NCBI GenBank assembly: GCA_029667085.1
Contig: JARUHJ010000002.1
Coordinates: 310,001 to 374,000, forward strand
From: Deltaproteobacteria bacterium IMCC39524
Lineage (GTDB): Bacteria > Desulfobacterota > Desulfuromonadia > Desulfuromonadales > BM103
Length of the DNA stretch: 64,000 bases
Direction: 5' to 3'
The position numbers and the translations under genes were made by a program. Of this stretch, positions 45,592 through 55,416 are shown one piece after another; within the stretch, counting starts at the first letter, position 1, and every line of letters begins with the position of its first letter. The notes below the pieces were generated by a model. It was not told the DNA's origin. It ran no database searches and saw only the letters and a list, made by a program, of their open reading frames with translations.

Positions 45592-46308
45592 ATGGTCGAA
45601 AAAATTTTTGAAAACTGGTTGTTGAAATTTATCTCTTTGGCTTTCGCCGTGGTCCTGTGGTTCTTTGTCATGGGAGAAAGCCGCATGGAAGTTAACCATA
45701 TCGTGCCGCTCGAATACGAAAATCTCCCCCAAGGTTTGATGATTGCGAGTGAGGTCCCGACCTCTGTTGCCATCCGCATTAGCGGGCCGCGTGCCATGCA
45801 AGTGAATCTTAGCCCGGGAGATATCAGTCTTGCTGTCGACTTGACAGGACTTTCCGCAGGAGTGACTTCTTTCAAACGTCTTGAGGAAAGTCTTAATATC
45901 CCAAGTGGTTTGAAAATCACCCGGATTTCTCCGTCTTATGTTGATGTCAAGCTTGATCGGGTGCGTGAACGTGAAGTTCCAGTTCGGGTCGTGATGACCG
46001 GCGAACCGGCCGTCGGATTTATGGTTAAATCCTCTAAAGCCATACCCGGGAAAGTGGCTGTAGCCGGTGCTGAAAGCGAGCTTAAAGGTGTGTCAGAGGT
46101 CGTTACCGAAGGGATCGACCTGACCAACGTCCAGGAGAGTTTCTCCCAGGCCGTGGCTATCAGCTATATTGGCAACTACACCGACCTGAAGGAAACCAAG
46201 ACCGTTGAGGTTCAGGTGGTACTGCAGCCTGATCCTGACTATGTGCCACCGCAACCTGAAGTGGAAACAACAGAAGAAACCAAGCTAGAGGGGGAAACAC
46301 CAAAATAA
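45592..46308 (+). CDS. YbbR-domain protein (CdaR-like)
   Basis: 238 residues. One N-terminal transmembrane helix ([19 protein letters not shown]), then extracytoplasmic YbbR repeats (about 40-220; [46 protein letters not shown]) and an acidic tail [16 protein letters not shown]. CdaR relatives modulate CdaA. It starts 2 bases after cdaA and its stop shares a base with the glmM ATG (TAATG). Confidence 0.92.
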   Translation: MVEKIFENWLLKFISLAFAVVLWFFVMGESRMEVNHIVPLEYENLPQGLMIASEVPTSVAIRISGPRAMQVNLSPGDISLAVDLTGLSAGVTSFKRLEESLNIPSGLKITRISPSYVDVKLDRVREREVPVRVVMTGEPAVGFMVKSSKAIPGKVAVAGAESELKGVSEVVTEGIDLTNVQESFSQAVAISYIGNYTDLKETKTVEVQVVLQPDPDYVPPQPEVETTEETKLEGETPK

Positions 46309-47678
46309 TGGCAAAACAATTGTTTGGAACTGACGGGGTGCGTGGCGTCGCCAACATTCACCCGATAACGACTGAAATGGCTATGCAGCTTGGTCGCGCA
46401 GCCGCTTACGTCTTTAAACACGCAGATCGACGTAGCAGAATTGTGATTGGCAAAGATACGCGTCTGTCCGGTTACATGATAGAGAACGCACTTGCCGCAG
46501 GAATATGTTCCATGGGTGTTGATGTTCTTTTGGTCGGTCCTTTGCCGACCCCGGCCATTGCTTTTATTACTGCATCTATGCGTGCCGATGCTGGTGTGGT
46601 TATCTCCGCGTCGCACAATCCTTATCAGGATAACGGTATCAAGTTCTTTGCACGAGACGGTTTTAAGCTTCCAGATGAATTGGAACTGCAGATAGAAGAT
46701 CTGATTTTTTCGGATCGGATCGATTCATTGCGCCCAACAGCAGAGGAAGTAGGCAAGGCTTTTCGCGTTGACGACGCCGTGGGCCGTTATATCGTCTTTC
46801 TGAAGCACACTTTTCCCAGGGAGCTTGATCTGACTGGGCTTAAAATTGTGTTGGATTGTGGGCATGGTGCCGCTTATCGCGTGGCTCCTGCTGTCCTTGA
46901 AGAGTTGGGTGCTGAAGTGTTCGCTTATGGCGTCAGTCCGAATGGCACCAATATTAACGATGGTTGTGGCTCCACATACCCCGAAGTTATCTCTGCTGCT
47001 GTGCGTGAACATGGTGCTGATCTGGGGATTGCTCTTGATGGTGATGCCGACCGTTGCATTTTTGTTGACGAGAATGGCGAAGAAGTAGATGGCGATCATA
47101 TTATGGCAATTTGCGGAATCGACATGATCAAACGCAATAAGCTGCCGCAGAACACGGTGGTCGGCACTGTTATGTCGAATATGGGGCTGGATATTGCCCT
47201 GCGAAAGGCCGGCGGCCGAGTGATTAAAACCGATGTAGGTGATCGTTACGTGGTGGAAGAGATGCGTCGCAGCGGTTATCGTTTCGGTGGTGAACAGTCC
47301 GGCCACATGATTTTCCTGGATCACAATACGACCGGCGACGGCATGATCTCAGCGTTGCAGGTCCTGGCTATTCTGCAAAAAAGCGATAAGCCGCTTTCCG
47401 AGTTGGCTTCGGTGATGACGGCCTTACCTCAAGTGCTGGTTAACGTTCGTGTGCGTGAGCGGCGCGCCATTAAGGAACTCCCTGAAGTTGAAGCGTTAAT
47501 CTCAGCTGTAGAGAAACGTCTGGGCGATACCGGGCGGGTCCTTATCCGCTATTCGGGTACCGAGCCCTTGATGAGAATTATGCTTGAGGGGCAGGACCAG
47601 ACTGAAATTACCGGGATGGCTAATGAAATAGCTTCACTTGTTGAAGGGACGATCGGCGAAGGAACAGCAGGAGTTTAA
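46308..47678 (+). CDS. glmM: Phosphoglucosamine mutase GlmM
   Basis: 456 residues. [11 protein letters not shown], the phospho-serine loop [15 protein letters not shown] (Ser102), DGDADRC metal loop and GEQSGH sugar loop, [10 protein letters not shown] phosphate loop. Interconverts glucosamine-6-P and glucosamine-1-P for UDP-GlcNAc synthesis; in firmicutes GlmM also inhibits CdaA. Overlaps ybbR by one base. Confidence 0.97.
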   Translation: MAKQLFGTDGVRGVANIHPITTEMAMQLGRAAAYVFKHADRRSRIVIGKDTRLSGYMIENALAAGICSMGVDVLLVGPLPTPAIAFITASMRADAGVVISASHNPYQDNGIKFFARDGFKLPDELELQIEDLIFSDRIDSLRPTAEEVGKAFRVDDAVGRYIVFLKHTFPRELDLTGLKIVLDCGHGAAYRVAPAVLEELGAEVFAYGVSPNGTNINDGCGSTYPEVISAAVREHGADLGIALDGDADRCIFVDENGEEVDGDHIMAICGIDMIKRNKLPQNTVVGTVMSNMGLDIALRKAGGRVIKTDVGDRYVVEEMRRSGYRFGGEQSGHMIFLDHNTTGDGMISALQVLAILQKSDKPLSELASVMTALPQVLVNVRVRERRAIKELPEVEALISAVEKRLGDTGRVLIRYSGTEPLMRIMLEGQDQTEITGMANEIASLVEGTIGEGTAGV

Positions 47679-47679
47679 T

Positions 47680-48396
47680 ATGGCCAAGTTGGGTGTTAAC
47701 GTCGATCATATAGCAACAATCCGGCAAGCCAGAGGCGGTACGGAACCGGATCCTGTTACAGCGGCTGCAATGGCTGAGTTGGCCGGTGCCGATGGTATAA
47801 CCGTTCATTTACGCGAGGACCGCCGGCACATTCAGGACCGCGATGTCATGTTGCTGCGTCGCACCCTACAGACCCATCTGAACCTTGAGATGGCATCGAC
47901 CGATGAAATGGTCGCGATCGCCATGAAAGTCGTCCCCGATTACGTGACCCTGGTTCCGGAAAAACGCCAGGAGCTTACTACCGAAGGCGGCCTCGACGTT
48001 GTGAAACACAAGGACAAATTGTCTCGGCATATTGATCTTTTACATCAGGCCGGTATCACCGTAAGCCTTTTTGTGGATCCCGATCTTGAACAATTGAAAG
48101 CTTCGACCCGGGTTAAGGCGGATTTTATAGAGATACATACTGGAAGCTACTGTGATGCCAAGGGCAAAGAGCAGGTGGCGGAGTTGACCAAGATTGAAGA
48201 AGCGATCAAGGCGGGGAAAAAGCTGGGTCTTGGCGTGAATGCCGGACATGGGCTTAACTATCAGAATATCCGGCCAGTGCTGGCACTGGGTGGGGTAGAA
48301 GAATACAATATTGGTCATAGCATTATATCGCGAGCTGTCCTGGTCGGTCTTGACCGGGCTGTGCGGGAAATGTCAGAACTGGTACGTGGAAGCTGA
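47680..48396 (+). CDS. pdxJ: Pyridoxine 5'-phosphate synthase PdxJ
   Basis: 238 residues. [44 protein letters not shown] and [15 protein letters not shown] are diagnostic. Condenses 1-deoxyxylulose-5-P with aminoacetone-P to pyridoxine phosphate. ATG 47680, 1 base after the glmM stop, with CAGCAGGAG upstream. Downstream acpS is 2 bases away. Confidence 0.97.
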   Translation: MAKLGVNVDHIATIRQARGGTEPDPVTAAAMAELAGADGITVHLREDRRHIQDRDVMLLRRTLQTHLNLEMASTDEMVAIAMKVVPDYVTLVPEKRQELTTEGGLDVVKHKDKLSRHIDLLHQAGITVSLFVDPDLEQLKASTRVKADFIEIHTGSYCDAKGKEQVAELTKIEEAIKAGKKLGLGVNAGHGLNYQNIRPVLALGGVEEYNIGHSIISRAVLVGLDRAVREMSELVRGS

Positions 48397-48398
48397 TT

Positions 48399-48782
48399 AT
48401 GCCGATTGTCGGTTTGGGTACAGACCTGGCCAGGGTCGAACGATTCCGAAGGTTTGTTGTCGAAAATAAGACCGCCCTTTTGGGGCGGCTTTTTACCCAG
48501 GGCGAACGTGACTATGCTTTTGCCAAAAAAGATCCTGCCCCTCACCTGGCGGGACGATTTGCGGCCAAGGAGTCATGCCTGAAAGCCTTTGGCTTGGGTT
48601 GGCGAGAGGGGATCAGTTGGCACGATATGGAGGTTGTCCCCGATGAACTGGGCCGTCCCGATCTGCAACTCTCCGGGCGCGCTGCCGAGATTGCAAACGC
48701 AAAGCAGGTTGGAGTGGTACACTTATCTTATAGCCACGACGGAGACTATGCTGTTGCCACTGTAATTCTGGAACGTCTATGA
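48399..48782 (+). CDS. acpS: Holo-[acyl-carrier-protein] synthase AcpS
   Basis: 127 residues. GLGTDLARVERF with the metal-binding Asp and GRFAAKESCLKAFGLG with Glu/Lys, then HLSYSHDGDYAVATV. Transfers 4'-phosphopantetheine from CoA to ACP. pdxJ-acpS adjacency is widespread. Stop overlaps the nnr start (ATGA). Confidence 0.96.
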   Translation: MPIVGLGTDLARVERFRRFVVENKTALLGRLFTQGERDYAFAKKDPAPHLAGRFAAKESCLKAFGLGWREGISWHDMEVVPDELGRPDLQLSGRAAEIANAKQVGVVHLSYSHDGDYAVATVILERL

Positions 48783-50335
48783 AAGTCCTGACTGCTGTGC
48801 AAATGCAGGCGGTTGACCGCCAGACAATTGATGAGATCGGGATTCCCGGTGTCGTGTTGATGGAGAATGCCGGCCGTGGTGTCGCCGAGGAAATTGAGCA
48901 GCGCTTTGCCTCTGCAGATTCACCTCGTGCACTGATCATGGCAGGTAAAGGCAATAATGGTGGTGATGGCTACGTGATTGCCAGGCACCTTCTGGACTAT
49001 GGATGGACAGTGCACGTTCTGGCTTTGGCAGAGCGTGATGCCATCAAGGGGGATGCTGCCGTTCATCTGAGGGCTTTGGAGAATTGTAAAGGCCAGGTCA
49101 CCTTTGTTGCGGATGGCGAGGCTCTGATGGAAGCGCTCGTTGACGTCGGTGATTTGACGGTTTTGGTTGATGCTCTGTTCGGCACCGGGCTTACGAAGCC
49201 GGTACAAGGGGTTAACCTGAAGGCTATCGAATGGCTTAATCAACAGTCGTCTCCAGTTGTTGCGGTTGACATCCCCTCTGGTATAGACGCTTCGACTGGC
49301 CGGGTTATGGGGACCGCCGTAAATGCAACCTTAACAGTCTCATTTGCCTTTCCCAAAATAGGCCAGGTCAGCTATCCGGGAGCCGGTCTGGCCGGTGAGT
49401 TAGTGGTTACGAATATCGGTATCCCGACGCAAGTCTCCGGGCAAGTCTCGACTGATTATTTGCTGGTCGACGCTGATGAAGCCCGACGTTTGTTGCCGGT
49501 GCGCAATCCTGATGGTCATAAGGGGACCTTTGGCCATCTTATGGTTGTGGCTGGCTCAACGGGCAAATGTGGAGCCGCAGTGATGGCGGCAGAATCTGGC
49601 TTGCGAGCGGGGGCTGGGTTGGTGACGCTGGCTTGTCCGCAAAGTGTCCAACCGGGCATTGCTTCGCGACTTACAGAAGTGATGACTGCTCCCTTGTCAG
49701 ATTTTCGAGGAGAAGCCAACCTCAATGCTCTTGGTCATTTGCTCTCCCTGACCGAAGGGAAGCAAGCTCTTGCCCTAGGCCCAGGGCTCGGTCTTGGTAA
49801 AGAGACGGGTGATTTGGTCCGTCATCTGATAGAAGATTCTGAACTGCCAATAGTGGTTGATGCTGATGCACTGGCTGCACTGTGTGGTCATCTCAATATT
49901 ATTGAAGGACAGCTTGATCGTCAGATGGTACTGACCCCTCACCCAGGCGAGATGGCGAGATTGACGGGGTTTTCGGTCACGGAAATTCAAGCGGATCGTT
50001 TCCGCGTTGCCCGTGATTTTGCGATGCAAAAAGGGGTGGTTCTCGTCCTCAAGGGGGCGCGTACTTTGATCGTTTCACCGGATGGACAGGTGCGCATCAA
50101 CACCACCGGACATGCAGGTCTGGCGAGCGGTGGCATGGGCGATGTACTGACCGGCCTGATCGGTAGCCTTATAGCTCAAGGGCTGACGGCCTTTGATGCC
50201 GCAACGCTTGGCGTTTATCTACATGGTTTCGCTGCTGACAGGCTGCAATCCAGCTTTGGTGATGCCGGATTGCTGGCGACTGATGTTATGCGTGAAATCC
50301 CTGCTGCAAGGCAGGCTTTGGCAAAGGAGGCTTAA
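48779..50335 (+). CDS. nnr: Bifunctional NAD(P)H-hydrate repair enzyme Nnr
   Basis: 518 residues. N-terminal YjeF/epimerase domain (about 1-215; VLMENAGRGVAEEI, GKGNNGGDGYVIARHL, VDALFGTG) fused to the C-terminal ADP/ATP-dependent NAD(P)HX dehydratase (about 225-505; KGTFGHLMVVAGSTGKCGAAVMAAES, LTPHPGEMARLTG, ASGGMGDVLTGLIG). Repairs hydrated nicotinamide cofactors. ATG at 48779 overlaps acpS. Confidence 0.96.
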   Translation: MKVLTAVQMQAVDRQTIDEIGIPGVVLMENAGRGVAEEIEQRFASADSPRALIMAGKGNNGGDGYVIARHLLDYGWTVHVLALAERDAIKGDAAVHLRALENCKGQVTFVADGEALMEALVDVGDLTVLVDALFGTGLTKPVQGVNLKAIEWLNQQSSPVVAVDIPSGIDASTGRVMGTAVNATLTVSFAFPKIGQVSYPGAGLAGELVVTNIGIPTQVSGQVSTDYLLVDADEARRLLPVRNPDGHKGTFGHLMVVAGSTGKCGAAVMAAESGLRAGAGLVTLACPQSVQPGIASRLTEVMTAPLSDFRGEANLNALGHLLSLTEGKQALALGPGLGLGKETGDLVRHLIEDSELPIVVDADALAALCGHLNIIEGQLDRQMVLTPHPGEMARLTGFSVTEIQADRFRVARDFAMQKGVVLVLKGARTLIVSPDGQVRINTTGHAGLASGGMGDVLTGLIGSLIAQGLTAFDAATLGVYLHGFAADRLQSSFGDAGLLATDVMREIPAARQALAKEA

Positions 50336-50785
50336 ATGCTGACAGCTGGCGATATCATGACAACACAAATATATACTGTACATCGGGATTCCGAAATCAA
50401 GGCTCTGGCTAAAATTTTTGTTGAACGCAAGGTCAACGCTTTGCCGGTTGTTGATGATGACGGCCTGCTGGTTGGCATGGTGACCCAGACGGACCTTGTT
50501 GAACAGGACAAGCCCCTACATATCCCTACAGTCATCTCTCTCTTTGATTGGGTTATCTATCTGGAGAGCCCGAAAAAGTTTTCAGAGGCCGTTCGTAAGG
50601 TGACTGCACGGAAAGTTGGTGAAATCTGCACTTCCGATGTAGTGACCTGTTCGCCAGAAACTCCGGTCTCCGAGGTTGCCAGCTTGATGGTCGATAACAA
50701 GGTTCACCTGGTGCCGGTTCTTACAGAAGACCAGCTCGTTGGTGTTGTGGCGCGTCTCGACGTTATTCGGAGTATGGGGTCGTAA
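50336..50785 (+). CDS. CBS-pair domain protein
   Basis: 149 residues made almost only of two CBS motifs: AGDIMTTQIYTVHRDSEIKALAKIF...LPVVDDDGLLVGMVTQTDL and GEICTSDVVTCSPETPVSEVASLM...LVPVLTEDQLVGVVARLDV. Likely binds an adenine nucleotide and regulates a partner; the partner is unknown. It starts directly after the nnr stop codon with AAGGAGG overlapping the end of nnr. Confidence 0.93.
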   Translation: MLTAGDIMTTQIYTVHRDSEIKALAKIFVERKVNALPVVDDDGLLVGMVTQTDLVEQDKPLHIPTVISLFDWVIYLESPKKFSEAVRKVTARKVGEICTSDVVTCSPETPVSEVASLMVDNKVHLVPVLTEDQLVGVVARLDVIRSMGS

Positions 50786-50788
50786 GGT

Positions 50789-51265
50789 TTGCAGGTTTTG
50801 GAAACGACAACTTCAGGTCCTGAAGAGACCCGTAGCCTGGGAAAATGCTTTGGAGATCTCGCTCTTGCCGGTTTGGTTGTTCTTTTAAACGGCGATCTTG
50901 GCGCTGGCAAGACCTGCTTTGCCCAGGGTGTTGCGATGGGCCTCGAAGTCTCTGCAGAAACCCCGGTAACCAGTCCAACTTATACTTTGCTTAATATTCA
51001 TCTGGGCCGTCTTGCCCTGTATCATTTTGACCTTTATCGGCTCTCACAGGTCGATGATCTGGCAGACCTCGGTTATGACGAGTTTGCCGAGGGAGAGGGC
51101 CTGACTCTTGTTGAATGGGCTGATCGTATGACGGATGTACTTTCTGCATCCCTCTCTGTTAGCATCGAACGTGTTGATGAAGACATACGTCAATTCTACT
51201 TCGAAGCGTTTGATGACCGCGGTAGAGAAATCTTGGATAAAATGTCAAGACACTGTCTTTCTTAA
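50789..51265 (+). CDS. tsaE: tRNA threonylcarbamoyladenosine biosynthesis ATPase TsaE
   Basis: 158 residues. Walker A LNGDLGAGKTCFAQG, VTSPTYTLLNIHLG, LYHFDLYRL and LVEWADRM are the family blocks. Works with TsaB/TsaD in t6A37 synthesis. TTG start at 50789, 3 bases after the CBS gene, preceded by GTAAGG. An ATG alternative is not available nearby. Confidence 0.95.
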   Translation: MQVLETTTSGPEETRSLGKCFGDLALAGLVVLLNGDLGAGKTCFAQGVAMGLEVSAETPVTSPTYTLLNIHLGRLALYHFDLYRLSQVDDLADLGYDEFAEGEGLTLVEWADRMTDVLSASLSVSIERVDEDIRQFYFEAFDDRGREILDKMSRHCLS

Positions 51266-51296
51266 GGAATACCCGCATGATGCTCCGTGAAAACCT

Positions 51297-51325
51297 TTGA
51301 CGGCCAAGTCGAATACTGTTATTAA
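51297..51325 (+). promoter_or_regulatory. Probable promoter for lysC
   Basis: TTGACG (51297-51302), 17-base spacer, TATTAA (51320-51325). The start would leave a leader of about 70 bases before lysC. Confidence 0.5.
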
Positions 51326-51335
51326 AAACAATCAA

Positions 51336-51392
51336 CCCCTCAAGGGGCTATCTCAGCAGGTATGAACTTCTGAAAAGTTCATGCCAGGAAGG
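51336..51392 (+). promoter_or_regulatory. lysC leader with two hairpins before the ribosome site
   Basis: CCCC TCAA GGGG (51336-51347) and a perfect 8-bp stem ATGAACTT / AAGTTCAT (51362-51369, 51375-51382). The second hairpin ends 3 bases before the GGAAGG ribosome site. The leader is too short for a lysine riboswitch; it may tune translation. Confidence 0.4.
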
Positions 51393-51403
51393 ATCAACCA
51401 CCG

Positions 51404-52636
51404 ATGGCACTAGTGGTTCAAAAATATGGTGGTACTTCAGTAGGGAGTATCGAAAAGATACAGAATGTAGCTCGACGGGTTGCACGCACTTACGATGAAG
51501 GTAACGATATGGTCGTTGTCGTCTCGGCGATGGCTGGTGAGACCAATAAACTGGTCGCCCTGGCAGAAGAGATGTGCGAGTTTCCAAGTGAACGGGAGTA
51601 TGATGTTCTGGTCGCTGCCGGCGAGCAGGTCTCGATCTCTCTGCTGTCGATGGCACTGCAGTCAATGGGCTATAAAGCGAAGAGTTATCTGGGCTGGCAG
51701 GTGCCGATTTACACCGACAGCTCTTCTACAAAAGCGCGTATCGAGGAGATTCAGGATACCAGCATGCGTGAAGACTTGCACAATGGCACCATTGTTATTG
51801 TCGCAGGCTTCCAGGGGATTGATCGTGATAACAATATCACGACCTTGGGACGTGGTGGCTCCGACACGTCTGCCGTGGCTGTTGCCGCAGCTCTTAAGGC
51901 TGATGTCTGCGAGATTCTGACGGATGTTGACGGAGTCTACACCACTGACCCGCGCATCGTGCCAGAGGCCTCCAAGATGGAAAAGGTTTCCTACGATGAA
52001 ATGCTGGAGATGGCTTCTCTTGGATCGAAGATCTTGCAGATTCGTTCCGTTGAATTCGCCAAAAAATATAATGTCGTCGTCCATGTACGTTCCAGCCTGA
52101 ATGGCAATCAAGGGACTCTGGTGATGAAGGAGGATGCAGATATGGAAACGGTCCTGGTTTCAGGTGTTACTTACAATAAAGATGAAGCAAAAATTTCTGT
52201 GTTGCGCGTTCCCGACATGCCTGGCATCGCTGCACAGATTTTCTCTCCTCTTTCGGCAGCGAATATCACAGTCGACATGATTATTCAGAATGTTTCCCAT
52301 GAAGGGTCGACTGATCTGACCTTTACCGTGCCGCGTTCTGACTTCAAAAAAGCTCTGAAGATTGTTGAGGATACGGCTGTCAAGATTGGAGCTGCCGGAG
52401 TTCAAAGTAACGAAAACATTGCCAAGGTGTCGATCGTTGGTGTTGGCATGCGCTCGCATTCAGGTATTGCCAGCCAGATGTTTGAAACACTCTCTAAAGA
52501 AGGTGTGAATATTCAGATGATCTCAACCAGTGAGATCAAGGTGTCTTGTGTTATTGATGACAAGTACACCGAGCTTGCCGTACGCGTTCTGCATGCGGCT
52601 TTCGGGCTGGATAAAGGTCAGGTTTCCGAAGAGTAG
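51404..52636 (+). CDS. lysC: Aspartate kinase
   Basis: 410 residues. [17 protein letters not shown] opens the kinase domain; [18 protein letters not shown] and [13 protein letters not shown] follow; two C-terminal ACT domains (about 265-405; [37 protein letters not shown]) bind lysine and/or threonine in the family. First step of the aspartate pathway to Lys, Met and Thr and to diaminopimelate for MurE. Followed 39 bases later by cimA. Confidence 0.97.
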   Translation: MALVVQKYGGTSVGSIEKIQNVARRVARTYDEGNDMVVVVSAMAGETNKLVALAEEMCEFPSEREYDVLVAAGEQVSISLLSMALQSMGYKAKSYLGWQVPIYTDSSSTKARIEEIQDTSMREDLHNGTIVIVAGFQGIDRDNNITTLGRGGSDTSAVAVAAALKADVCEILTDVDGVYTTDPRIVPEASKMEKVSYDEMLEMASLGSKILQIRSVEFAKKYNVVVHVRSSLNGNQGTLVMKEDADMETVLVSGVTYNKDEAKISVLRVPDMPGIAAQIFSPLSAANITVDMIIQNVSHEGSTDLTFTVPRSDFKKALKIVEDTAVKIGAAGVQSNENIAKVSIVGVGMRSHSGIASQMFETLSKEGVNIQMISTSEIKVSCVIDDKYTELAVRVLHAAFGLDKGQVSEE

Positions 52637-52675
52637 AGTTTGTATAGCGCTGTATCAGTAATCAGGAGTGGATGA

Positions 52676-54247
52676 ATGAGTAGAGTTTTTCTGTACGACA
52701 CAACGCTGCGTGACGGAACGCAGGCTGAAGATGTTTCTTTTCTTGTAGCTGACAAGATTCGCATTGCACAGAAGCTTGACGAACTCGGCATTGACTATAT
52801 TGAGGGCGGTTGGCCTGGTTCCAACCCGAAGGATATCGCTTTTTTTAAGGACGTAAAAAAAATCACCCTCAATCATGCCAAGGTTGCGGCTTTTGGTTCG
52901 ACTCGTCGGGCCAAAACAACCCCTGATAAAGACAACAACATCCAGACGCTGATACAGGCAGAGCCTGATACTGTTACGATTTTTGGTAAGACCTGGGATT
53001 TCCATGTGCGCGAAGCCTTGCGTATCGGCCTCGAGGAAAACCTCGAGTTGATCTACGATTCTTTGGCTTACCTGAAAAAGAATGTTCCGGAGGTCATTTA
53101 TGACGCTGAACACTTCTTTGATGGTTACAAGGCCAACCCTGAATACGCGATAAAAACACTCGAGGCCGCGCAGCAGGCAGGTGTCGACTGTATTGTCATG
53201 TGCGACACCAACGGCGGCTCTCTGCCTTACGAAGTGTCGAGCATTATCAAGCAGGTAAAGAAGAGTATCAAGACACCGCTCGGCATTCATGCCCATAATG
53301 ACAGTGAGTGTGCTGTTGCGAACTCCCTTGTTGCTGTTGAGCAAGGTGCTGTTCATGTTCAGGGTACAATTAATGGCTTTGGTGAGCGTTGCGGTAACGC
53401 CAACCTCTGCTCGATTATTCCTGCCTTGAGACTAAAGATGGGTCACGACTGCGTTTCGGATGAGCAGATGCAGAATCTACGTATTACTTCACGCTATATC
53501 TACGAACTTGCCAACCTGGTGCCCAACAAACACCAACCTTACGTCGGTAACTCTGCTTTTGCTCACAAAGGGGGGGTGCACGTTTCGGCAATTCAACGTC
53601 ATCCTGAAACTTACGAACATATGCGCCCGGAGAAAATCGGCAATATGACCCGGATCCTGGTTTCAGACCTGTCCGGTCGTTCAAATATTCTGGCCAAGGC
53701 TGAGCAGTTTAATATTAATCTGGACAGCAAAGACCCTGTCACTCTGGAAATTCTTGAAGATATTAAAAAACTTGAGAATCAGGGCTTTCAATTTGAGGGC
53801 GCGGAGGCATCGTTTGAACTGCTGATGAGACGTGCCATGGGAGAGCTGCGTAACTTCTTCTCGGTTATTGGCTTCAGGGTTATCGACACGAAACGGCATG
53901 AAGATGAGATGCCGACCTCGGAAGCGACAATCCAGATCAAGGTTGGTGGTCGTATTGAGCATACGGCTGCCGAAGGCAACGGACCCGTTAATGCTCTTGA
54001 TCATGCCCTTCGCAAGGCTCTTGAACAGTTTTACCCGCAGTTGAAAGAGACTAAACTCCTCGATTATAAGGTGCGTGTGCTACCCGCAGGAAAGGGGACT
54101 GCCTCAGTGACGCGTGTCCTGATCGAATCAGGCGACAAAAACTCTCGTTGGGGAACGGTTGGTGTCAGCAACAATATTATAGAGGCCTCTTATCACGCAC
54201 TGGTCGATGCTCTGCAGTATAAGCTGATGCGCGATTATGCAGGCTAG
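52676..54247 (+). CDS. cimA: (R)-citramalate synthase CimA
   Basis: 523 residues. [15 protein letters not shown] at the start, [11 protein letters not shown] (typical of CimA, not LeuA), [42 protein letters not shown], and a C-terminal LeuA-type regulatory domain (about 395-520). Condenses pyruvate and acetyl-CoA to citramalate, the threonine-independent route to isoleucine known in Geobacter-like bacteria. CAGGAG precedes the ATG. The 3' end overlaps the next gene by 11 bases. Confidence 0.95.
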   Translation: MSRVFLYDTTLRDGTQAEDVSFLVADKIRIAQKLDELGIDYIEGGWPGSNPKDIAFFKDVKKITLNHAKVAAFGSTRRAKTTPDKDNNIQTLIQAEPDTVTIFGKTWDFHVREALRIGLEENLELIYDSLAYLKKNVPEVIYDAEHFFDGYKANPEYAIKTLEAAQQAGVDCIVMCDTNGGSLPYEVSSIIKQVKKSIKTPLGIHAHNDSECAVANSLVAVEQGAVHVQGTINGFGERCGNANLCSIIPALRLKMGHDCVSDEQMQNLRITSRYIYELANLVPNKHQPYVGNSAFAHKGGVHVSAIQRHPETYEHMRPEKIGNMTRILVSDLSGRSNILAKAEQFNINLDSKDPVTLEILEDIKKLENQGFQFEGAEASFELLMRRAMGELRNFFSVIGFRVIDTKRHEDEMPTSEATIQIKVGGRIEHTAAEGNGPVNALDHALRKALEQFYPQLKETKLLDYKVRVLPAGKGTASVTRVLIESGDKNSRWGTVGVSNNIIEASYHALVDALQYKLMRDYAG

Positions 54248-54809
54248 GCTTTTTCCTCAGGCGCCGCCAGCACTCTTTGTGTCGGCGGTGTTTGTTTTTC
54301 TTTTCCTGCTTTTGAGCCGGGAGTCTTCCATTGTGGATGATTTTCCGGCTTTTTTGCCTTTATCTGACAATTATTTTTATGTTGAGTTGTCAGGAAAGAT
54401 CGATGTCCCAGGAGTGTATCAAATTAATGACGGTTTGCTTTCTGCCGGCGTCATTGATTTGACGAATGAAGATGTAGAGGATATTTTATTGAGACCTCTT
54501 GAATGGGCCAGCCCTCTTCAAAAGGGTGAAAATATTGAAATCATAGAAAAAGAACAGAAAATCAGTTCTTTTAGACGAGATTGGATGCCCGCCAGTCATC
54601 GCGTGTCTATGGGAGTTCCCCTGCACCCCGATCGCATGAGTTTCGATGATTGGCAGTTTTTGCCAGGCATTGGTGAAGTTTTGGCGCGACGGTTGGAATT
54701 AGACCGTCAGGAAAATGGCGAATTTGTGAGTTTGGAAGGCCTTCTCAGGGTCAAGGGCGTTGGTTTGAAAAGTATCGAAAGGTGGCGCATCTTTTTTTGT
54801 GACATGTAA
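54237..54809 (+). CDS. ComEA-like membrane-anchored helix-hairpin-helix protein
   Basis: 190 residues. N-terminal transmembrane segment (about 12-27), a SLBB-like beta-grasp part ([27 protein letters not shown], about 48-75) and a C-terminal helix-hairpin-helix ([43 protein letters not shown]). This is the ComEA layout, so it may bind DNA outside the membrane, as in DNA uptake. No other competence genes are nearby. Its start overlaps the cimA stop, suggesting coupling. Confidence 0.8.
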   Translation: MQARLFPQAPPALFVSAVFVFLFLLLSRESSIVDDFPAFLPLSDNYFYVELSGKIDVPGVYQINDGLLSAGVIDLTNEDVEDILLRPLEWASPLQKGENIEIIEKEQKISSFRRDWMPASHRVSMGVPLHPDRMSFDDWQFLPGIGEVLARRLELDRQENGEFVSLEGLLRVKGVGLKSIERWRIFFCDM

Positions 54810-54880
54810 GTCCTCGTTTTATAGCCTTATTTTTTACAGCAGCTGGCGGCTTTTTTGTCTCTGTCGTGATTAAATTTTAA

Positions 54881-54897
54881 TTGGCACGTCTTGTGTA
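54881..54897 (+). promoter_or_regulatory. Possible sigma-54 promoter before the zinc-ribbon gene
   Basis: TTGGCACG (54881-54888) and GTGTA (54893-54897), with the -24 GG followed by ten bases and GT in place of the usual GC. A T/A-rich stretch lies immediately upstream. It is 71 bases before the ATG. The -24 half is perfect; the -12 half is imperfect. Confidence 0.4.
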
Positions 54898-54967
54898 ATG
54901 TCTACTTAGTAAATACAGCAAGTAAATATGACGTATTTATAATTGATTACATGAGGAGGCAATACCG

Positions 54968-55123
54968 ATGAAATGTCCCAAGTGCAAAGGCCGTATGTAC
55001 GCCGAGAAGTATTACGATTTTGTTCGTGCTTTTGACGCATGGAAGTGCTGTTCATGTGGTGAGGTGGTCGATCCTACAATTCTTGCCAATCGAGCTCGTA
55101 ATCATAACGTGTTCCTCGGTTGA
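54968..55123 (+). CDS. Small zinc-ribbon protein
   Basis: 51 residues, ATG 54968 with GAGGAGGCAATACCG upstream, TGA at 55121-55123. MKCPKCKGRMYAEKYYDF...WKCCSCGEVVDPTILANRA has two CxxC knuckles and a conserved tail; I recall close homologues in Geobacter-type genomes, all of unknown function. It is a single gene between a possible sigma-54 promoter and its own terminator. Confidence 0.8.
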   Translation: MKCPKCKGRMYAEKYYDFVRAFDAWKCCSCGEVVDPTILANRARNHNVFLG

Positions 55124-55145
55124 GTTGAGTACGTTTCAAGATATT

Positions 55146-55178
55146 AAGCCCGGGGCGAATGCTCCGGGCTTTTCTTTT
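55146..55178 (+). terminator. Terminator of the zinc-ribbon gene
   Basis: AAGCCCGG (55146-55153) / CCGGGCTT (55164-55171) with a T-rich tail. The 238 bases from here to the next gene hold no other clear signal apart from a TACAAT-like -10 at 55,334-55,339 without a good -35. Confidence 0.88.
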
Positions 55179-55416
55179 GCCAAATATCCGGCCGTTTTGC
55201 ATCTCAAGCCATGAGCCTTACTGTGAGATGTCGAAGGTTGCAGGATGGGTGTGGCTGAATCGTTTGGCAGACATCTTCAGGCTACTGATGAAGAGGCTTG
55301 TTGTTTGTAGTCGTAATAATCTCTTATCTATTTTACAATAGCTCCCAAATGTCATAACTGTGAAGTCTTCGTTATCGACACTCTTTCTTTGCAGTATTAA
55401 TGAAAGGATCGTCTCT

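Noticed and set aside
51266-51403. Lysine riboswitch upstream of lysC
   Set aside because: The leader from the likely start is about 70 bases and has none of the conserved lysine-aptamer core; only two simple hairpins.
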